Notes: generated by a model from the letters alone, not told the origin. 64,000 nt of DNA from Bacteroidota bacterium (GCA_030706405.1 JAUZOO010000003.1:310001-374000), one strand, 5' to 3'. Shown: positions 10,814-19,776, counted from the first letter of the stretch. Numbers and translations: made by a program.

Positions 10814-11269
10814 TTACGCTTCCAAAATTTGCTTTGCATGTTCCTTTGTATTAACCTTTTCGATAACCTTTTCAACAATACCGTCTTCGGATATAATAAA
10901 GGTAGTGCGAATAATGCCTTCGTAGGTTTTACCGTACATTTTTTTCTCGCCCCAGGCTCCATAAGCTTTCAGCAACTGTTTGTCGGTATCAGCAATTAAC
11001 CGGAAAGGAAGACTCTGTTTTTCGATGAAGCCTTTATGCGATTTGGCCGAATCGGCACTAACACCTACCACATCATAACCATACTTCAGCAAATCGCCAT
11101 AACCATCGCGAAGGCTGCAAGCTTCGGCAGTACAGCCAGGGGTATTATCTTTGGGATAAAAATAAAGGATAAGTTTTTTTCCTTTATAATCGGTCAGACT
11201 GATCGGTTGTCCGTCTTGGTCGATTGCATTAAAATCGGGGGCTTTATCGCCGGGGTTCAATGTTGTCAT
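10814..11269 (-). CDS. bcp: Thioredoxin-dependent peroxiredoxin Bcp/PrxQ
   Basis: 151 aa. It reduces hydrogen peroxide and organic peroxides with thioredoxin as electron donor. The thioredoxin fold has the peroxidatic Cys at 46 (TPGCTAEAC) and the resolving Cys at 51, the alpha2-type arrangement of PrxQ. The start MTTLNPGDKAPDF is standard. It lies 80 bp upstream of recA on the same strand, an order also seen in other Bacteroidetes, so shared transcription is possible. Confidence 0.95.
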   Translation of the reverse strand: MTTLNPGDKAPDFNAIDQDGQPISLTDYKGKKLILYFYPKDNTPGCTAEACSLRDGYGDLLKYGYDVVGVSADSAKSHKGFIEKQSLPFRLIADTDKQLLKAYGAWGEKKMYGKTYEGIIRTTFIISEDGIVEKVIEKVNTKEHAKQILEA

Positions 11270-11379
11270 CGTATTTCTTTTTTTAAAATTAAATTATTTT
11301 AGGAGTATGTATAACAAAGATGCTCAAATGTTAAACTTATTCCAACTCACGGAATAAACAAAATATGTTTTGGAAAGTT

Positions 11380-11387
11380 TATCTTTG
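11380..11387 (+). promoter_or_regulatory. Candidate -7 box TATCTTTG
   Basis: TATCTTTG fits the Bacteroidetes TAnnTTTG -7 consensus and lies 22 bp before the start codon of the TPR/SPOR gene. No good -33 TTTG is seen at the right distance. Confidence 0.45.
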
Positions 11388-11408
11388 AAACTGATTTTTT
11401 AATCTTTA

Positions 11409-13322
11409 TTGATGACTATTCGCAACATACTTCTCATATTATTCCTTTGTCCTTTATCATTGGGTCTTTTTGCACAAAGCAGTCCCCAGGAGGAAGCTCG
11501 TCAGTTATTTGAAAACGGCGATTACGCCCAGGCATTGCCCAAATTTAAACGACTGCTCACCTTATTTCCAAAGGATGCCGGCTACCATTATTACACAGGC
11601 GTCTGCATGGTGCAAACCAACTACAATTTACTAAAATCTATTGAATACCTGACATTTGCCTCAAACAAAAACGTTCCTGTCAATTGCTATTTTTTTCTTG
11701 GCAAAGCATATCATTATCTTTACCGGTTCGACGACGCCATCCTCGCTTATCAACAGTTTAAACAGAAAGCTTCTCGTCAGGAAATCGAAAAACTCGAATG
11801 CAACCGACAAATTGAAATGGCCGAAAACGGAAAAAAACTTATCGCAAAGCAAGGTCTTTTCAATGTATATCAAACAGATAGCATAAAAAAGGAAGACTTG
11901 ATTAATTTTTATAACAAAAAACTCAAAAACGGGACATTTCAGAAAAAACAGGTTAAAGAATTGCCCTTCTTAAAAGGACAGACAATATGGCGCTATATTT
12001 CATCAGGAGATAAAATCTTCGAAAGCGCCTTTGTTTCAAAAAACAACCGCGACCTGGTTGTCGTTGGCAAGGCTACGGGCAAAAATAAGCCGAAGCCCGA
12101 AAATTTGGGTTCTACAATAAATACAGCTTACGACGAAGACTATGCTTGGTTTAACAATGTAGACTCTACACTCTATTTCTCGTCGAAAGGGCACAATTCT
12201 ATGGGCGGATACGATATTTTTAAATCGAAATATAACCCACACACAAAACGCTGGTCAGAGCCTGTTAACCTCGGTTTTCCTATCAATTCTCCTTATGACG
12301 ACATACTTTTTGTTCCGTCCGAAGATTCTAACCAAGTATGTTTTGCCTCAAACCGGAACACAAATGATTCTAAACTTACGATTTACACTATCTCATATTT
12401 TTCCAATTATACCTATGCTGACATCGTACCAAACACCGACTTAGTTTCTATTTCCAACTTTAATACGCAACAACAAAGATCAATAAACCAGCCGATTATA
12501 AACAATAAGAAGGTTTTGGAAATCAAATCGGATAATAAATGGCTAATTAACAATATAAATGCAACAACTTATCCCGATAATCTTTCGAATAATACGGAAT
12601 ACAACCAGATTTTAACATCGGCCTTACGCTTTCAGGTACAAAGTGATTCATTCTTTCGCAAAGCCGATGATTTAAGACAAAAAGCATTGGTTCAAAATAA
12701 TGAAACTGAGAAAAGTCGGTTAAAAAAAGAGGCTTATTCGTTAGAAATACGCTCAAAAGATGCTCAAAAAAATGCTGACGATAATTTCGCAAAAGCACAG
12801 GCGTTCGAATCCGGAATATCATCGGACAATAACGTAAAAGACAGCATTCCTGCAGTTACAGACGATTTAGCAAAAAAAGCTTTTGGAGCAACAACTAAAA
12901 ACACCCGACAACAGGATAAAGAAAAAAATAATACCAGCAAAAAGTCAACACCAACGCCGTCCTCTTCAAAAATCATTTATGAATTTAAGGTAATGAACAG
13001 CTCTCCATATAAAACATTAAATGACATCCCGTTAAACCAAACGCTACCACAAGATATCATTTTCAGGGTACAAATGGGCGCCTTTTCAAAAACCATTGAA
13101 CCCGACAGGTTTAATGGCATCATCCCAATTTATGGGGAAACTATTCCTAATAGCCTTGTTGTAAAATATTATGCTGGCCTTTTTAACCGCTTTTCCGATG
13201 CCGAGAAAGCCCTGAACAAAATCAGGGAATATGGTTTTAAAGACGCGTACATCGTGTCGTATTACAATGGAAAAAGTATTCCGTTAAGCCGGGCAAAAGA
13301 AATGCAGAAGGATTTAAAATAA
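11409..13322 (+). CDS. Exported TPR / PD40 / SPOR domain envelope protein
   Basis: 637 aa. A signal peptide (about 1-22, ending at LFAQS) is followed by TPR-like helices (about 25-140), a region with WD40/PD40-type signatures (VDSTLYFSSKGHNSMGGYDIFKSKYN at about 240-270), a low-complexity charged helical linker (about 400-510) and a C-terminal SPOR-like domain (FRVQMGAF at about 547 to the end). SPOR domains bind denuded peptidoglycan. The build resembles Bacteroidetes OmpA-like gliding/porin-associated proteins without the OmpA domain. Role is probably in the cell wall or division site; not proved by sequence. Confidence 0.75.
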   Translation: MMTIRNILLILFLCPLSLGLFAQSSPQEEARQLFENGDYAQALPKFKRLLTLFPKDAGYHYYTGVCMVQTNYNLLKSIEYLTFASNKNVPVNCYFFLGKAYHYLYRFDDAILAYQQFKQKASRQEIEKLECNRQIEMAENGKKLIAKQGLFNVYQTDSIKKEDLINFYNKKLKNGTFQKKQVKELPFLKGQTIWRYISSGDKIFESAFVSKNNRDLVVVGKATGKNKPKPENLGSTINTAYDEDYAWFNNVDSTLYFSSKGHNSMGGYDIFKSKYNPHTKRWSEPVNLGFPINSPYDDILFVPSEDSNQVCFASNRNTNDSKLTIYTISYFSNYTYADIVPNTDLVSISNFNTQQQRSINQPIINNKKVLEIKSDNKWLINNINATTYPDNLSNNTEYNQILTSALRFQVQSDSFFRKADDLRQKALVQNNETEKSRLKKEAYSLEIRSKDAQKNADDNFAKAQAFESGISSDNNVKDSIPAVTDDLAKKAFGATTKNTRQQDKEKNNTSKKSTPTPSSSKIIYEFKVMNSSPYKTLNDIPLNQTLPQDIIFRVQMGAFSKTIEPDRFNGIIPIYGETIPNSLVVKYYAGLFNRFSDAEKALNKIREYGFKDAYIVSYYNGKSIPLSRAKEMQKDLK

Positions 13323-13358
13323 AATAACATAAAAGTTCATTATTTCCAAACGATTCCT

Positions 13359-13366
13359 TATTTTTG
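13359..13366 (+). promoter_or_regulatory. Candidate -7 box TATTTTTG
   Basis: TATTTTTG matches TAnnTTTG and lies about 97 bp before the clpS-like gene. It is the best promoter candidate for the clpS-nfeD-floA group. Confidence 0.4.
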
Positions 13367-13462
13367 TTTGATTGATGTTGGATTTGGAATTATTCGAATG
13401 TATAAAACCAACAGACAGCGTCTTCCCTACGTGTTTATTTTCTAACATAAAATAGTGAAACA

Positions 13463-13747
13463 GTGAGATCAAAAAAGGAACTTCCCGAAAAATATGATTT
13501 CGAACAAGAAATTAGTGGTGCGGGCAACGACAGCTTTCTCACACTTCATAACGACGACATCCACACCTTCGATTATGTCATTGAGACTTTGATTGACGTA
13601 TGTGAGCACGACACCGTTCAGGCCGAGCAATGCGCTTATATTGTCCATTACAAAGGAAAATGTGATGTAAAGAAAGGAGCAATGGAAACGCTTCAGCCTC
13701 TGAAACTGAAATTAATAAATAAAGGTTTGATGGCCACCATCGAATAA
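13463..13747 (+). CDS. clpS: ClpS-like ATP-dependent Clp protease adaptor
   Basis: 94 aa with a GTG start. ClpS binds the N-domain of ClpA/ClpC and delivers N-degron substrates. The core LHNDDIHTFDYVIETLIDVCEHD with a following QAEQCAYIVHYKGKC matches the family: the NDD and the H/C-rich helix line the N-degron pocket. A divergent N-terminal extension precedes it. It lies 15 bp ahead of the nfeD gene, so it probably heads a three-gene unit. Confidence 0.88.
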   Translation: MRSKKELPEKYDFEQEISGAGNDSFLTLHNDDIHTFDYVIETLIDVCEHDTVQAEQCAYIVHYKGKCDVKKGAMETLQPLKLKLINKGLMATIE

Positions 13748-13762
13748 CCAATACGGTTTTCT

Positions 13763-14233
13763 ATGCTCACTGTTGCAATTGCGTTATTGATATTACTCAG
13801 CATTCTTCTCTTAATCATCGAAATACTCATCCTTCCGGGAATTATGATTGCCGGAGTTGGAGGTTTCTTGCTTATGGCTCTGGCCATTTTTCTTACCTAT
13901 AAAAACTATGGTTCTGCTGCAGGACACTATATCCTGCTCTCTTCTATCGCATTTTTTATTGTTGCATTCATCTATTCGTTACGTTCCAAAACATGGAACC
14001 GACTTGCGCTTCACAGCGAAATAAAAGGAAAAGTAAATATGCTGGAAGAAGATAAAATTGCCATTGGAGACAAAGGTGTCACTATTTCAAAATTAGCCCC
14101 CATGGGTAAGGTGAAGGTCAACAACACCATTGTAGAAGCTAAATCACTTGGTATTTACATTGCCGAAAATACCAAGGTAGAAGTGTTAAAAGTAAATGAG
14201 TCAAATATTATTGTAAAACCCTTAAATAACTAA
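13763..14233 (+). CDS. NfeD-like membrane protein
   Basis: 156 aa. Three or four hydrophobic segments (about 2-22, 28-47, 57-76) are followed by a small soluble OB-fold-like domain (about 95-155, with GDKGVTISKLAPMGKVKVNN). NfeD proteins of this short form sit beside flotillins and are thought to take part in membrane microdomain organisation. The flotillin gene begins 6 bp after its stop, so the two are almost certainly cotranscribed. Confidence 0.9.
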   Translation: MLTVAIALLILLSILLLIIEILILPGIMIAGVGGFLLMALAIFLTYKNYGSAAGHYILLSSIAFFIVAFIYSLRSKTWNRLALHSEIKGKVNMLEEDKIAIGDKGVTISKLAPMGKVKVNNTIVEAKSLGIYIAENTKVEVLKVNESNIIVKPLNN

Positions 14234-14239
14234 CTTAAA

Positions 14240-15232
14240 ATGGGCGAATTAGGATTCTATTTCATTGGAGCCATTCTTATCATTGTTGCTCTTACATTTT
14301 TCCTGTACTTGGTACCAATTGGGCTGTGGTTCCAGGGAATACTTACCAACGTACGCATTTCCCTATTGCAACTAATGTTTATGCGTTGGCGGAAAGTACC
14401 ACCTTCGGTTATCATGAATGCCATGATCAACTCCAAAAAAGCCGGATTAAATCTCAGTCCCGACCAACTCGAAGCCCACTACCTTGCCGGAGGGCATGTA
14501 CAAAAAGTTGTCAATGCCTTAATTTCTGCCGACAAAGCAAACATACCTCTCGACTTTAAGGCGGCTACCGCCATCGACCTTGCCGGACGTGACGTATTTG
14601 ACGCCGTCCAGATGTCCGTAAATCCTAAAGTAATCAACACCCCGCCGGTAGCAGCTGTTGCCAAAAACGGTATTCAACTCATAGCTAAAGCCAGGGTTAC
14701 TGTTCGCACCAATATCAAACAATTAGTGGGAGGAGCCGGAGAAGATACCATACTTGCCCGTGTAGGTGAAGGTATAGTATCCGCCATTGGCTCTGTCGAT
14801 TCACACAAAGAAGTTCTAGAACATCCCGATTTTATTTCAAAAAAAGTACTAGAAAAAGGTCTCGATTCCGGCACAGCCTTCGAAATTCTTTCCATTGACA
14901 TCGCCGACATTGATGTTGGAAAAAATATTGGTGCAGAGCTTCAAATGGACCAAGCCAATGCTGACAAAAATATAGCACAGGCAAAAGCCGAGGAACGCAG
15001 GGCTATGGCAGTAGCCTCCGAACAGGAAATGAAGGCAAAAGCACAGGAAGCCCGAGCTAAAGTTATTGAAGCCGAAGCTGAAGTACCTCTTGCCATGGCC
15101 GAAGCTTTCCGTAACGGAAACCTCGGTATAATGGATTATTATCGAATGAAGAATATTGAGGCCGATACGGCAATGCGTGATTCTATCGCAAAACCAGGCA
15201 CTTCCAAAGGCGATAAAGGGGATAAAAAATAA
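14240..15232 (+). CDS. floA: Flotillin-like protein FloA
   Basis: 330 aa. A single N-terminal hairpin helix (about 5-27) is followed by a PHB/SPFH-type domain (about 60-210, [30 protein letters not shown]) and an Ala/Glu-rich coiled coil (about 235-290) used for oligomerisation. FloA forms membrane scaffold domains that gather signalling and secretion proteins. Length and the short C-terminal tail fit the YqfA/UPF0365 family. It pairs with the nfeD gene in front. Confidence 0.95.
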   Translation: MGELGFYFIGAILIIVALTFFLYLVPIGLWFQGILTNVRISLLQLMFMRWRKVPPSVIMNAMINSKKAGLNLSPDQLEAHYLAGGHVQKVVNALISADKANIPLDFKAATAIDLAGRDVFDAVQMSVNPKVINTPPVAAVAKNGIQLIAKARVTVRTNIKQLVGGAGEDTILARVGEGIVSAIGSVDSHKEVLEHPDFISKKVLEKGLDSGTAFEILSIDIADIDVGKNIGAELQMDQANADKNIAQAKAEERRAMAVASEQEMKAKAQEARAKVIEAEAEVPLAMAEAFRNGNLGIMDYYRMKNIEADTAMRDSIAKPGTSKGDKGDKK

Positions 15233-15267
15233 AACTTTAAAAAAGTAAGCATTTTTTTAGTTTATAT

Positions 15268-15298
15268 TTTGCGAATCTCAATCGTTTTTATACTTTTG
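15268..15298 (+). promoter_or_regulatory. Bacteroidetes-type promoter for the tRNA pair
   Basis: TTTG (15268-15271) and TACTTTTG (15291-15298) are 19 bp apart, which matches the -33/-7 spacing of the primary sigma factor of this phylum. The tRNA-Ser gene begins about 87 bp further on. Confidence 0.75.
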
Positions 15299-15385
15299 TC
15301 GAGCCGTTTCAAAAACGACAAAACTGGTAAAAAGCCTACCCTTCGTGAGATTTGAAAGAATTACACATGGAAGCTGAAAAGACCA

Positions 15386-15476
<91 letters not shown>

Positions 15477-15490
15477 AAGAAATTAAAATT

Positions 15491-15563
15491 CGGGGTGTAG
15501 TACAGTTGGTAGTATGCTTGGTTTGGGACCAAGAGGTCGTCGGTTCGAGTCCGGCCACCCCGA
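15491..15563 (+). tRNA. tRNA-Pro (TGG), integration target
   Basis: Acceptor stem CGGGGTG/CACCCCG, anticodon loop TTTGGGA (anticodon TGG) and T arm GGTTCGAGTCC. CCA is not encoded. The last bases belong to the att core repeated at 46471, so the element rebuilt the 3' end of the gene and it should stay functional. Confidence 0.96.
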
Positions 15564-15566
15564 CAA
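15556..15566. repeat. attL core (CACCCCGACAA)
   Basis: The 11-bp 3' end of tRNA-Pro is repeated exactly in direct orientation at 46471-46481. It marks the left junction of the element; the integrase gene starts 281 bp inside. Confidence 0.8.
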
Positions 15567-15586
15567 TTCGGAATTTATCCGAAACT

Positions 15587-15620
15587 AAATGCCTGCAAAT
15601 TGTATGATTTGCAGGCATTT
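15587..15620 (+). terminator. tRNA-Pro terminator
   Basis: AAATGCCTGCAAAT and ATTTGCAGGCATTT form a perfect 14-bp stem with a 6-nt loop, then a T-rich run. It lies inside the element, so the element brought its own terminator for the tRNA unit. Confidence 0.85.
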
Positions 15621-15661
15621 CCATTTTTTGCATATCAATATCAATTGAACAATTTCAGTGT

Positions 15662-15813
15662 AAATGAGAACTAAAAGGTGAACCAAATTAAAGTTTAATT
15701 TAGTTCACCTAAAACGATGCAAAAAGCATTAAATCAATACAATGCATCGTTTATTTTAGTCTTGTTTGAATAGGTTTGGAGGCCTTTTTCGGAATTTTTC
15801 CGGTGAACCAAAT
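15662..15813. repeat. Candidate integrase arm-type sites at the left end
   Basis: GGTGAACCAAAT occurs at 15677-15688 and again at 15802-15813, and the inverted form ATTTAGTTCACC sits at 15699-15710. The first and the inverted copy form a 35-bp imperfect palindrome (15676-15710). Next to it AAACGATGC/GCATCGTTT (15712-15752) is a second inverted repeat. Repeats of this kind beside an integrase gene usually bind the arm-binding domain. Confidence 0.6.
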
Positions 15814-15847
15814 CAATTAAAAACAAAAACTCAAAAGCTGAATTGTC

Positions 15848-17107
15848 ATGAGAACAAACAACACTTTCGGAGTGCAGTTTATTACTCGCACTAACAAAGC
15901 CAAAAATGGTTTACTTCCTGTTTATGCCCGTATTTCCGTTGACTGTCACCGGATAGAGATATCACTCAAACAATTGGTTGACCCCGATAACTGGAATAAT
16001 GCAAAGGGGTCAGCCAAAGGTAAGAGTGCAGAAGTTCGGGCATTAAATACATTCTTGGAACAGGTTCGAAGTCGGTTAACCGAATGTTACCAGGAGCTGC
16101 TATTAAAGAAAAAACTTGTTACTGCAGAGGCAGTAAAAAACCTCTTTTGTGGTGTCGAAGAAAAGGAACACTCCCTGATGAGCTTGTTCGATTATCACAA
16201 CCAGGAAATGAAAAACGTCCTGGAATGGGGAACCATGAAAAACTACTATACCACAAAAACCTATTTCCAGCTATACCTGAAGGAAGTTCTTCACACGTCA
16301 GATATTTATCTTTCACAGCTTAGTTATAAATTCATAGTAGGTTACCAGAAATTCATGAAAGAGCGCAAACCGCTTTTACCCAAAAAGCCATGCGGGCAAA
16401 ATACGGTAATGAAACACATCGAGCGGCTCAGGAAGGTAGTTAACCTGGCTATCAAAAACGAGTGGTTGGACAGAGACCCTTTCATGAAATTTCAGCCTTC
16501 TTTCATCCGGAACGACAGGCAATTTTTAACAGCTGACGAATTAGCAGCCATTGAAGCAAGGAATTATTCCATTGTCAGGCTTCAACATGCGAAAGATATG
16601 TTTGTATTCAGTTGTTACACAGGCCTTGCTTATATCGATGCTTACAATCTAACACCTCAAAACCTGAGTCTTGGGATTGATGGCGGATATTGGATAACCA
16701 CCTGCAGGAAAAAAACGGACCAGCCGGTAAGAATTCCCTTGCTTCCAAAAGCAATGGAAATCATTGAAAAATACAAAACCCATCCGTATGTAATTGCTAA
16801 AGGGAAATTGCTTCCAGTTTATTCCAATCAGAAGCTGAACGCATACCTGAAAGAAATAGCTGACTTGTGCGGAATTGTAAAGCCTTTAACTTTCCACATT
16901 GCACGCCACACCTTTGCCACTACAGTAACCCTTACCAATGGTGTTCCCATCGAGACGGTTTCCAAACTATTGGGTCATACCAGCATAAAAACAACTCAGA
17001 TTTATGCCAAGGTTATCGAGAAGAAAGTAAGCGATGATATGAGAAATCTGAGAGATACTTTACAAAACAAACAAAGCAAAATTGATTCGAATGTCCGAGT
17101 TTCTTGA
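15848..17107 (+). CDS. int: Site-specific tyrosine recombinase (Bacteroidetes element integrase)
   Basis: 419 aa. An arm-binding domain (about 5-90), a SAM-like core-binding domain (about 110-205) and a catalytic domain (about 225-395). Catalytic residues seen are H350, R353 (HIARHTF), H377 (GHTS) and the nucleophile Y386 (IYAKV). At the usual first Arg position the sequence is CYTGLAYID with A261, a substitution also known in the IntDOT group, where this Arg is missing. It integrates and excises the element at tRNA-Pro. Position directly beside attL supports this. Confidence 0.95.
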   Translation: MRTNNTFGVQFITRTNKAKNGLLPVYARISVDCHRIEISLKQLVDPDNWNNAKGSAKGKSAEVRALNTFLEQVRSRLTECYQELLLKKKLVTAEAVKNLFCGVEEKEHSLMSLFDYHNQEMKNVLEWGTMKNYYTTKTYFQLYLKEVLHTSDIYLSQLSYKFIVGYQKFMKERKPLLPKKPCGQNTVMKHIERLRKVVNLAIKNEWLDRDPFMKFQPSFIRNDRQFLTADELAAIEARNYSIVRLQHAKDMFVFSCYTGLAYIDAYNLTPQNLSLGIDGGYWITTCRKKTDQPVRIPLLPKAMEIIEKYKTHPYVIAKGKLLPVYSNQKLNAYLKEIADLCGIVKPLTFHIARHTFATTVTLTNGVPIETVSKLLGHTSIKTTQIYAKVIEKKVSDDMRNLRDTLQNKQSKIDSNVRVS

Positions 17108-17190
17108 CGGGTAACTGCTTAAAAAATCATTTATACCGGAATTGTTTCCATTTTTTTTGATGTGTTTTAGTTTCAAACAGTATTTTTTGT

Positions 17191-17198
17191 TACTTTTG
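17191..17198 (+). promoter_or_regulatory. -7 box TACTTTTG for the crcB unit
   Basis: TACTTTTG fits TAnnTTTG and lies 7 bp before the first riboswitch, so the aptamer would begin almost at the 5' end of the RNA. Confidence 0.55.
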
Positions 17199-17204
17199 AA
17201 ATAT

Positions 17205-17251
17205 GGCTATGGAATTAGCCTTTAACCGCCGTAAAAAGCTGATAATTCCTA
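17205..17251 (+). promoter_or_regulatory. Fluoride riboswitch 1 (crcB motif)
   Basis: GGCTATGGAATTAGCC is the 5' half: GGC pairs with GCC as the pseudoknot and GGAATT pairs with AATTCC (17243-17249) as P1. The conserved TTTAACC and GCTGATAATTCCTAC follow. The aptamer binds fluoride through Mg ions and switches the expression of the gene below it on. crcB begins 32 bp later. Confidence 0.95.
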
Positions 17252-17282
17252 CTTTAAACTTTATTTGTATAATTTAAAGTAA

Positions 17283-17672
17283 ATGTCAGCTGTTATGTTT
17301 CGATTAATCCTCATCATAGGAACGGGTAGTTTTATAGGCGGTGTTTCACGGTTTCTTACCTCCCGTTTTATCCAAAATCATCCTGCTTCAGCTTTCCCTT
17401 TTGGTACTTTTATCGTAAATGTTTTGGGTTGTTTTCTGATAGGCCTTTTTTATGGGCTTTCCGAAAGGGGTAATTTATTGAATGCCGAGTGGCGTATGTT
17501 TCTTACCGTCGGGTTCTGTGGCGGGTTTACCACCTTCTCTACATTTGCAAACGAAAATGTTGCCCTGCTCAAGGAAAGTGAATTTTTTTACTTTGCCCTA
17601 TATGCCGGCCTGAGTTTATTTATTGGACTCCTGGCTACTTATCTTGGAAATCTCCTTACTAAAATACTGTAA
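17283..17672 (+). CDS. crcB: Fluoride exporter CrcB/Fluc
   Basis: 129 aa, normal for a one-domain Fluc channel that works as an antiparallel dimer in the inner membrane and lets fluoride leave the cell. Four hydrophobic helices are seen. Family marks are SFIGGVSRF at the N-terminus, [14 protein letters not shown] with the pore Asn, and [12 protein letters not shown] with the Phe residues and central sodium-site region. A second ATG at 17295 is possible. It is the first gene after riboswitch 1. Confidence 0.97.
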   Translation: MSAVMFRLILIIGTGSFIGGVSRFLTSRFIQNHPASAFPFGTFIVNVLGCFLIGLFYGLSERGNLLNAEWRMFLTVGFCGGFTTFSTFANENVALLKESEFFYFALYAGLSLFIGLLATYLGNLLTKIL

Positions 17673-17676
17673 ACTC

Positions 17677-18036
17677 ATGGAAACGAATAGCGAAGCTAAA
17701 TTATTACGAATTTTTATCAGTTCCACTGACAAATTTAAACATACACCTCTTTACGAAGTAATTGTTTTTGCTGCAAAACGGTATGGACTTTCAGGGGCTA
17801 CAGTACTTAGAGGTGTGATGGGATATGGGGCAAGTCATGTTATCAGTTCTATGAAATTTTGGGAATTTACTGAAAAGATGCCAATGGTAGTAGAAATCGT
17901 GGATGATGCTGAAAAGATTGAAAAATTTACTGAAACTATTCTGCCATATTTTGACAAAATCCGATATGGAGGGATGATTACCCTTGAAAAGGCCATTATT
18001 GTATTGCACAAACAAGGTACGAAAAAGAGTGTTTAA
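17677..18036 (+). CDS. DUF190 PII-like protein partner of CrcB
   Basis: 119 aa from the ATG 4 bp after the crcB stop; an upstream TTG in the same frame would overlap crcB and looks spurious. DUF190 proteins have a PII-like fold and often sit beside crcB. Seen here: KLLRIFISSTDK, YEVIVFAAKRYGLSGATVLRGVMGYG and MVVEIVDDAEKIEKF. A role as a small-ligand sensor tuning the channel is a reasonable guess but not shown. Confidence 0.92.
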   Translation: METNSEAKLLRIFISSTDKFKHTPLYEVIVFAAKRYGLSGATVLRGVMGYGASHVISSMKFWEFTEKMPMVVEIVDDAEKIEKFTETILPYFDKIRYGGMITLEKAIIVLHKQGTKKSV

Positions 18037-18054
18037 CTAAATAAATAACTGATT

Positions 18055-19335
18055 ATGAAAATCGAAGAAGTTTATGCCTTAGAGATTTTGGATTCAAGAG
18101 GCAACCCAACCGTTGAAGCAAACCTGACGTTGGAAGACGGTACAACAGCCCGTGCCATGGTACCGAGTGGTGCATCCACAGGTGAACGTGAAGCATGCGA
18201 ATTACGTGACGGTGATAAAAAGCGTTATGGAGGCAAAGGTGTCCTAAAAGCCGTGGAAAACGTAAATAAAAAGATTGCCCCTGAAATCGTGGGCAAAAGT
18301 TTTGTCAGTCAGCGGGAGCTTGATTATTTAATGATTGCACTGGACGGGTCAGCCAACAAATCAAAATTAGGTGCTAATGCTATTCTGGCGGTGTCTATGG
18401 CTTATGCCAGGGCTGAAGCTGAAAGTGCAGGAATTCCATTGTATCAGTATTTGGGTGGCAGTAATGCCCATTTGTTGCCCGTACCTTGTATGAACATTAT
18501 AAATGGAGGCAAACATGCCGATAACAATGTGGACTTTCAGGAATTCATGATTGCACCCCATAGTGCCGGTTCATTCACTGAAGCTATCCGCATGGGTATT
18601 GAAGTTTTTCATACATTGAAGGGAGTGTTAAAGGCCAAAGGTTACAGTACAGGTGTTGGCGATGAAGGAGGCTTTGCCCCCGATTTGAAATCGAATGACG
18701 AAGCTGTGGAAGTTATCCTGGAAGCCATTACCAAGGCCGGATATAAACCGGGCGGTGATGTTAGTATTTGCCTCGACCCGGCAGCCAGTGAACTATGGGA
18801 AGATGGAAAATACAAGATGTTTAAAAGTACCGGAAAATTCATGTCGAGTGAAGAACTGGTTAAGCTGTGGGAAAGCTGGGTGAACCAATATCCTATCGTT
18901 TTACTCGAAGACGGTTTGGCCGAAAACGATTGGAACGGTTGGAGAAATCTCACACAGACACTTGGGCAAAAAATAGAAATCGTAGGAGATGATTTGTTTT
19001 GTACCAACAAGGCAATATTAGCAGAAGGTATCGAAAAGGGTGTAGCTAATTCCATACTCATAAAACTGAACCAGATTGGAACGGTAACCGAAACACTCGA
19101 AACCATTGAACTTGCATACAAAAACAGTTACAACTGCTTTGTATCGCACCGTAGTGGTGAAACTCCCGATAGTTTTATTGCAGACCTTACAGTTGCAGTC
19201 AATGCAGGTCATTTAAAGACCGGAAGCGGTTGCCGTGGTGAACGCATTGAGAAGTTTAACCAATTGATGCGTATTGAACACCAGCTGGGTAAAAGCTCAA
19301 AATTTGCCGGTATTAAAGCTTTTAAAAATAAATAA
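18055..19335 (+). CDS. eno: Enolase
   Basis: 426 aa. Converts 2-phosphoglycerate to phosphoenolpyruvate; classically blocked by fluoride with phosphate and Mg. Key residues are present: E204 (GDEGGF), Mg ligands D241, E285 and D312, K337, SHRSGET at 364-370 and K388. After K388 the usual SxSRxxR-type segment is replaced by GSGCRGER, a departure worth noting. The gene starts 18 bp after DUF190 in the riboswitch 1 unit. It is probably an additional, fluoride-induced copy, as enolase is essential and this one is on a mobile element; the housekeeping copy is not in the window. Confidence 0.97.
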   Translation: MKIEEVYALEILDSRGNPTVEANLTLEDGTTARAMVPSGASTGEREACELRDGDKKRYGGKGVLKAVENVNKKIAPEIVGKSFVSQRELDYLMIALDGSANKSKLGANAILAVSMAYARAEAESAGIPLYQYLGGSNAHLLPVPCMNIINGGKHADNNVDFQEFMIAPHSAGSFTEAIRMGIEVFHTLKGVLKAKGYSTGVGDEGGFAPDLKSNDEAVEVILEAITKAGYKPGGDVSICLDPAASELWEDGKYKMFKSTGKFMSSEELVKLWESWVNQYPIVLLEDGLAENDWNGWRNLTQTLGQKIEIVGDDLFCTNKAILAEGIEKGVANSILIKLNQIGTVTETLETIELAYKNSYNCFVSHRSGETPDSFIADLTVAVNAGHLKTGSGCRGERIEKFNQLMRIEHQLGKSSKFAGIKAFKNK

Positions 19336-19341
19336 GCTTTT

Positions 19342-19371
19342 AACCTGATGGAATATTTATTCTGTCAGGTT
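19342..19371 (+). terminator. Weak hairpin after enolase
   Basis: AACCTGA pairs with TCAGGTT across a 16-nt loop and is followed by only two Ts beyond the stem. It may slow read-through into the next unit; evidence is weak. Confidence 0.3.
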
Positions 19372-19430
19372 TGTGCCTTCGAAAAATGGAGAAATATCAA
19401 CAAAAAATTTCATAATTTGTTGTTATCTAT

Positions 19431-19477
19431 GGTGATGGAGTTCGCCTTTAACCGTCATAAATGACTGATGACTCCTG
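19431..19477 (+). promoter_or_regulatory. Fluoride riboswitch 2 (crcB motif)
   Basis: GGTGATGGAGTTCGCC, then TTTAACC, P2 GTCA/TGAC and CTGATGACTCCTG. P1 is GGAGT/ACTCC and the pseudoknot is formed by GG(T/C) with GCC. It is the closest of the three to the consensus. The first start codon of a thirteen-gene same-strand run is 30 bp downstream, so this aptamer probably controls all of it. Confidence 0.96.
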
Positions 19478-19506
19478 TTAATTAATGTATTAATATACAG
19501 TCATTT

Positions 19507-19776
19507 ATGAATATTCCAGATAACAATTCTGTTCTATTACTGTATCCAGGCTTCATGCGAGGGCAATTTTCCATATTTTCCCTGGCATTAGGTATTCTTT
19601 TGGGCATAATCTCAGGTCTTATGACCTTTCTAATCACTTATAACGAGTATATCCGCCACTATCCAACAAAGAAAGAACCTCTGAAAATGGCTTTGAAAGC
19701 CGCATTGGTCGCATTGTGCTTTTTCTTCGCACTATCAGTATTAATCGGCTTATTTCTAATGATATATGGAATATGA
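19507..19776 (+). CDS. Small two-helix membrane protein, unknown
   Basis: 89 aa. Two clear transmembrane helices (about 20-45 and 65-88) joined by a basic loop (TKKEPLK). I do not recognise a family. It is the first gene after riboswitch 2, and its TGA overlaps the ATG of the GTPase gene, which suggests coupled translation and a possible membrane partner for that GTPase. Confidence 0.75.
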   Translation: MNIPDNNSVLLLYPGFMRGQFSIFSLALGILLGIISGLMTFLITYNEYIRHYPTKKEPLKMALKAALVALCFFFALSVLIGLFLMIYGI

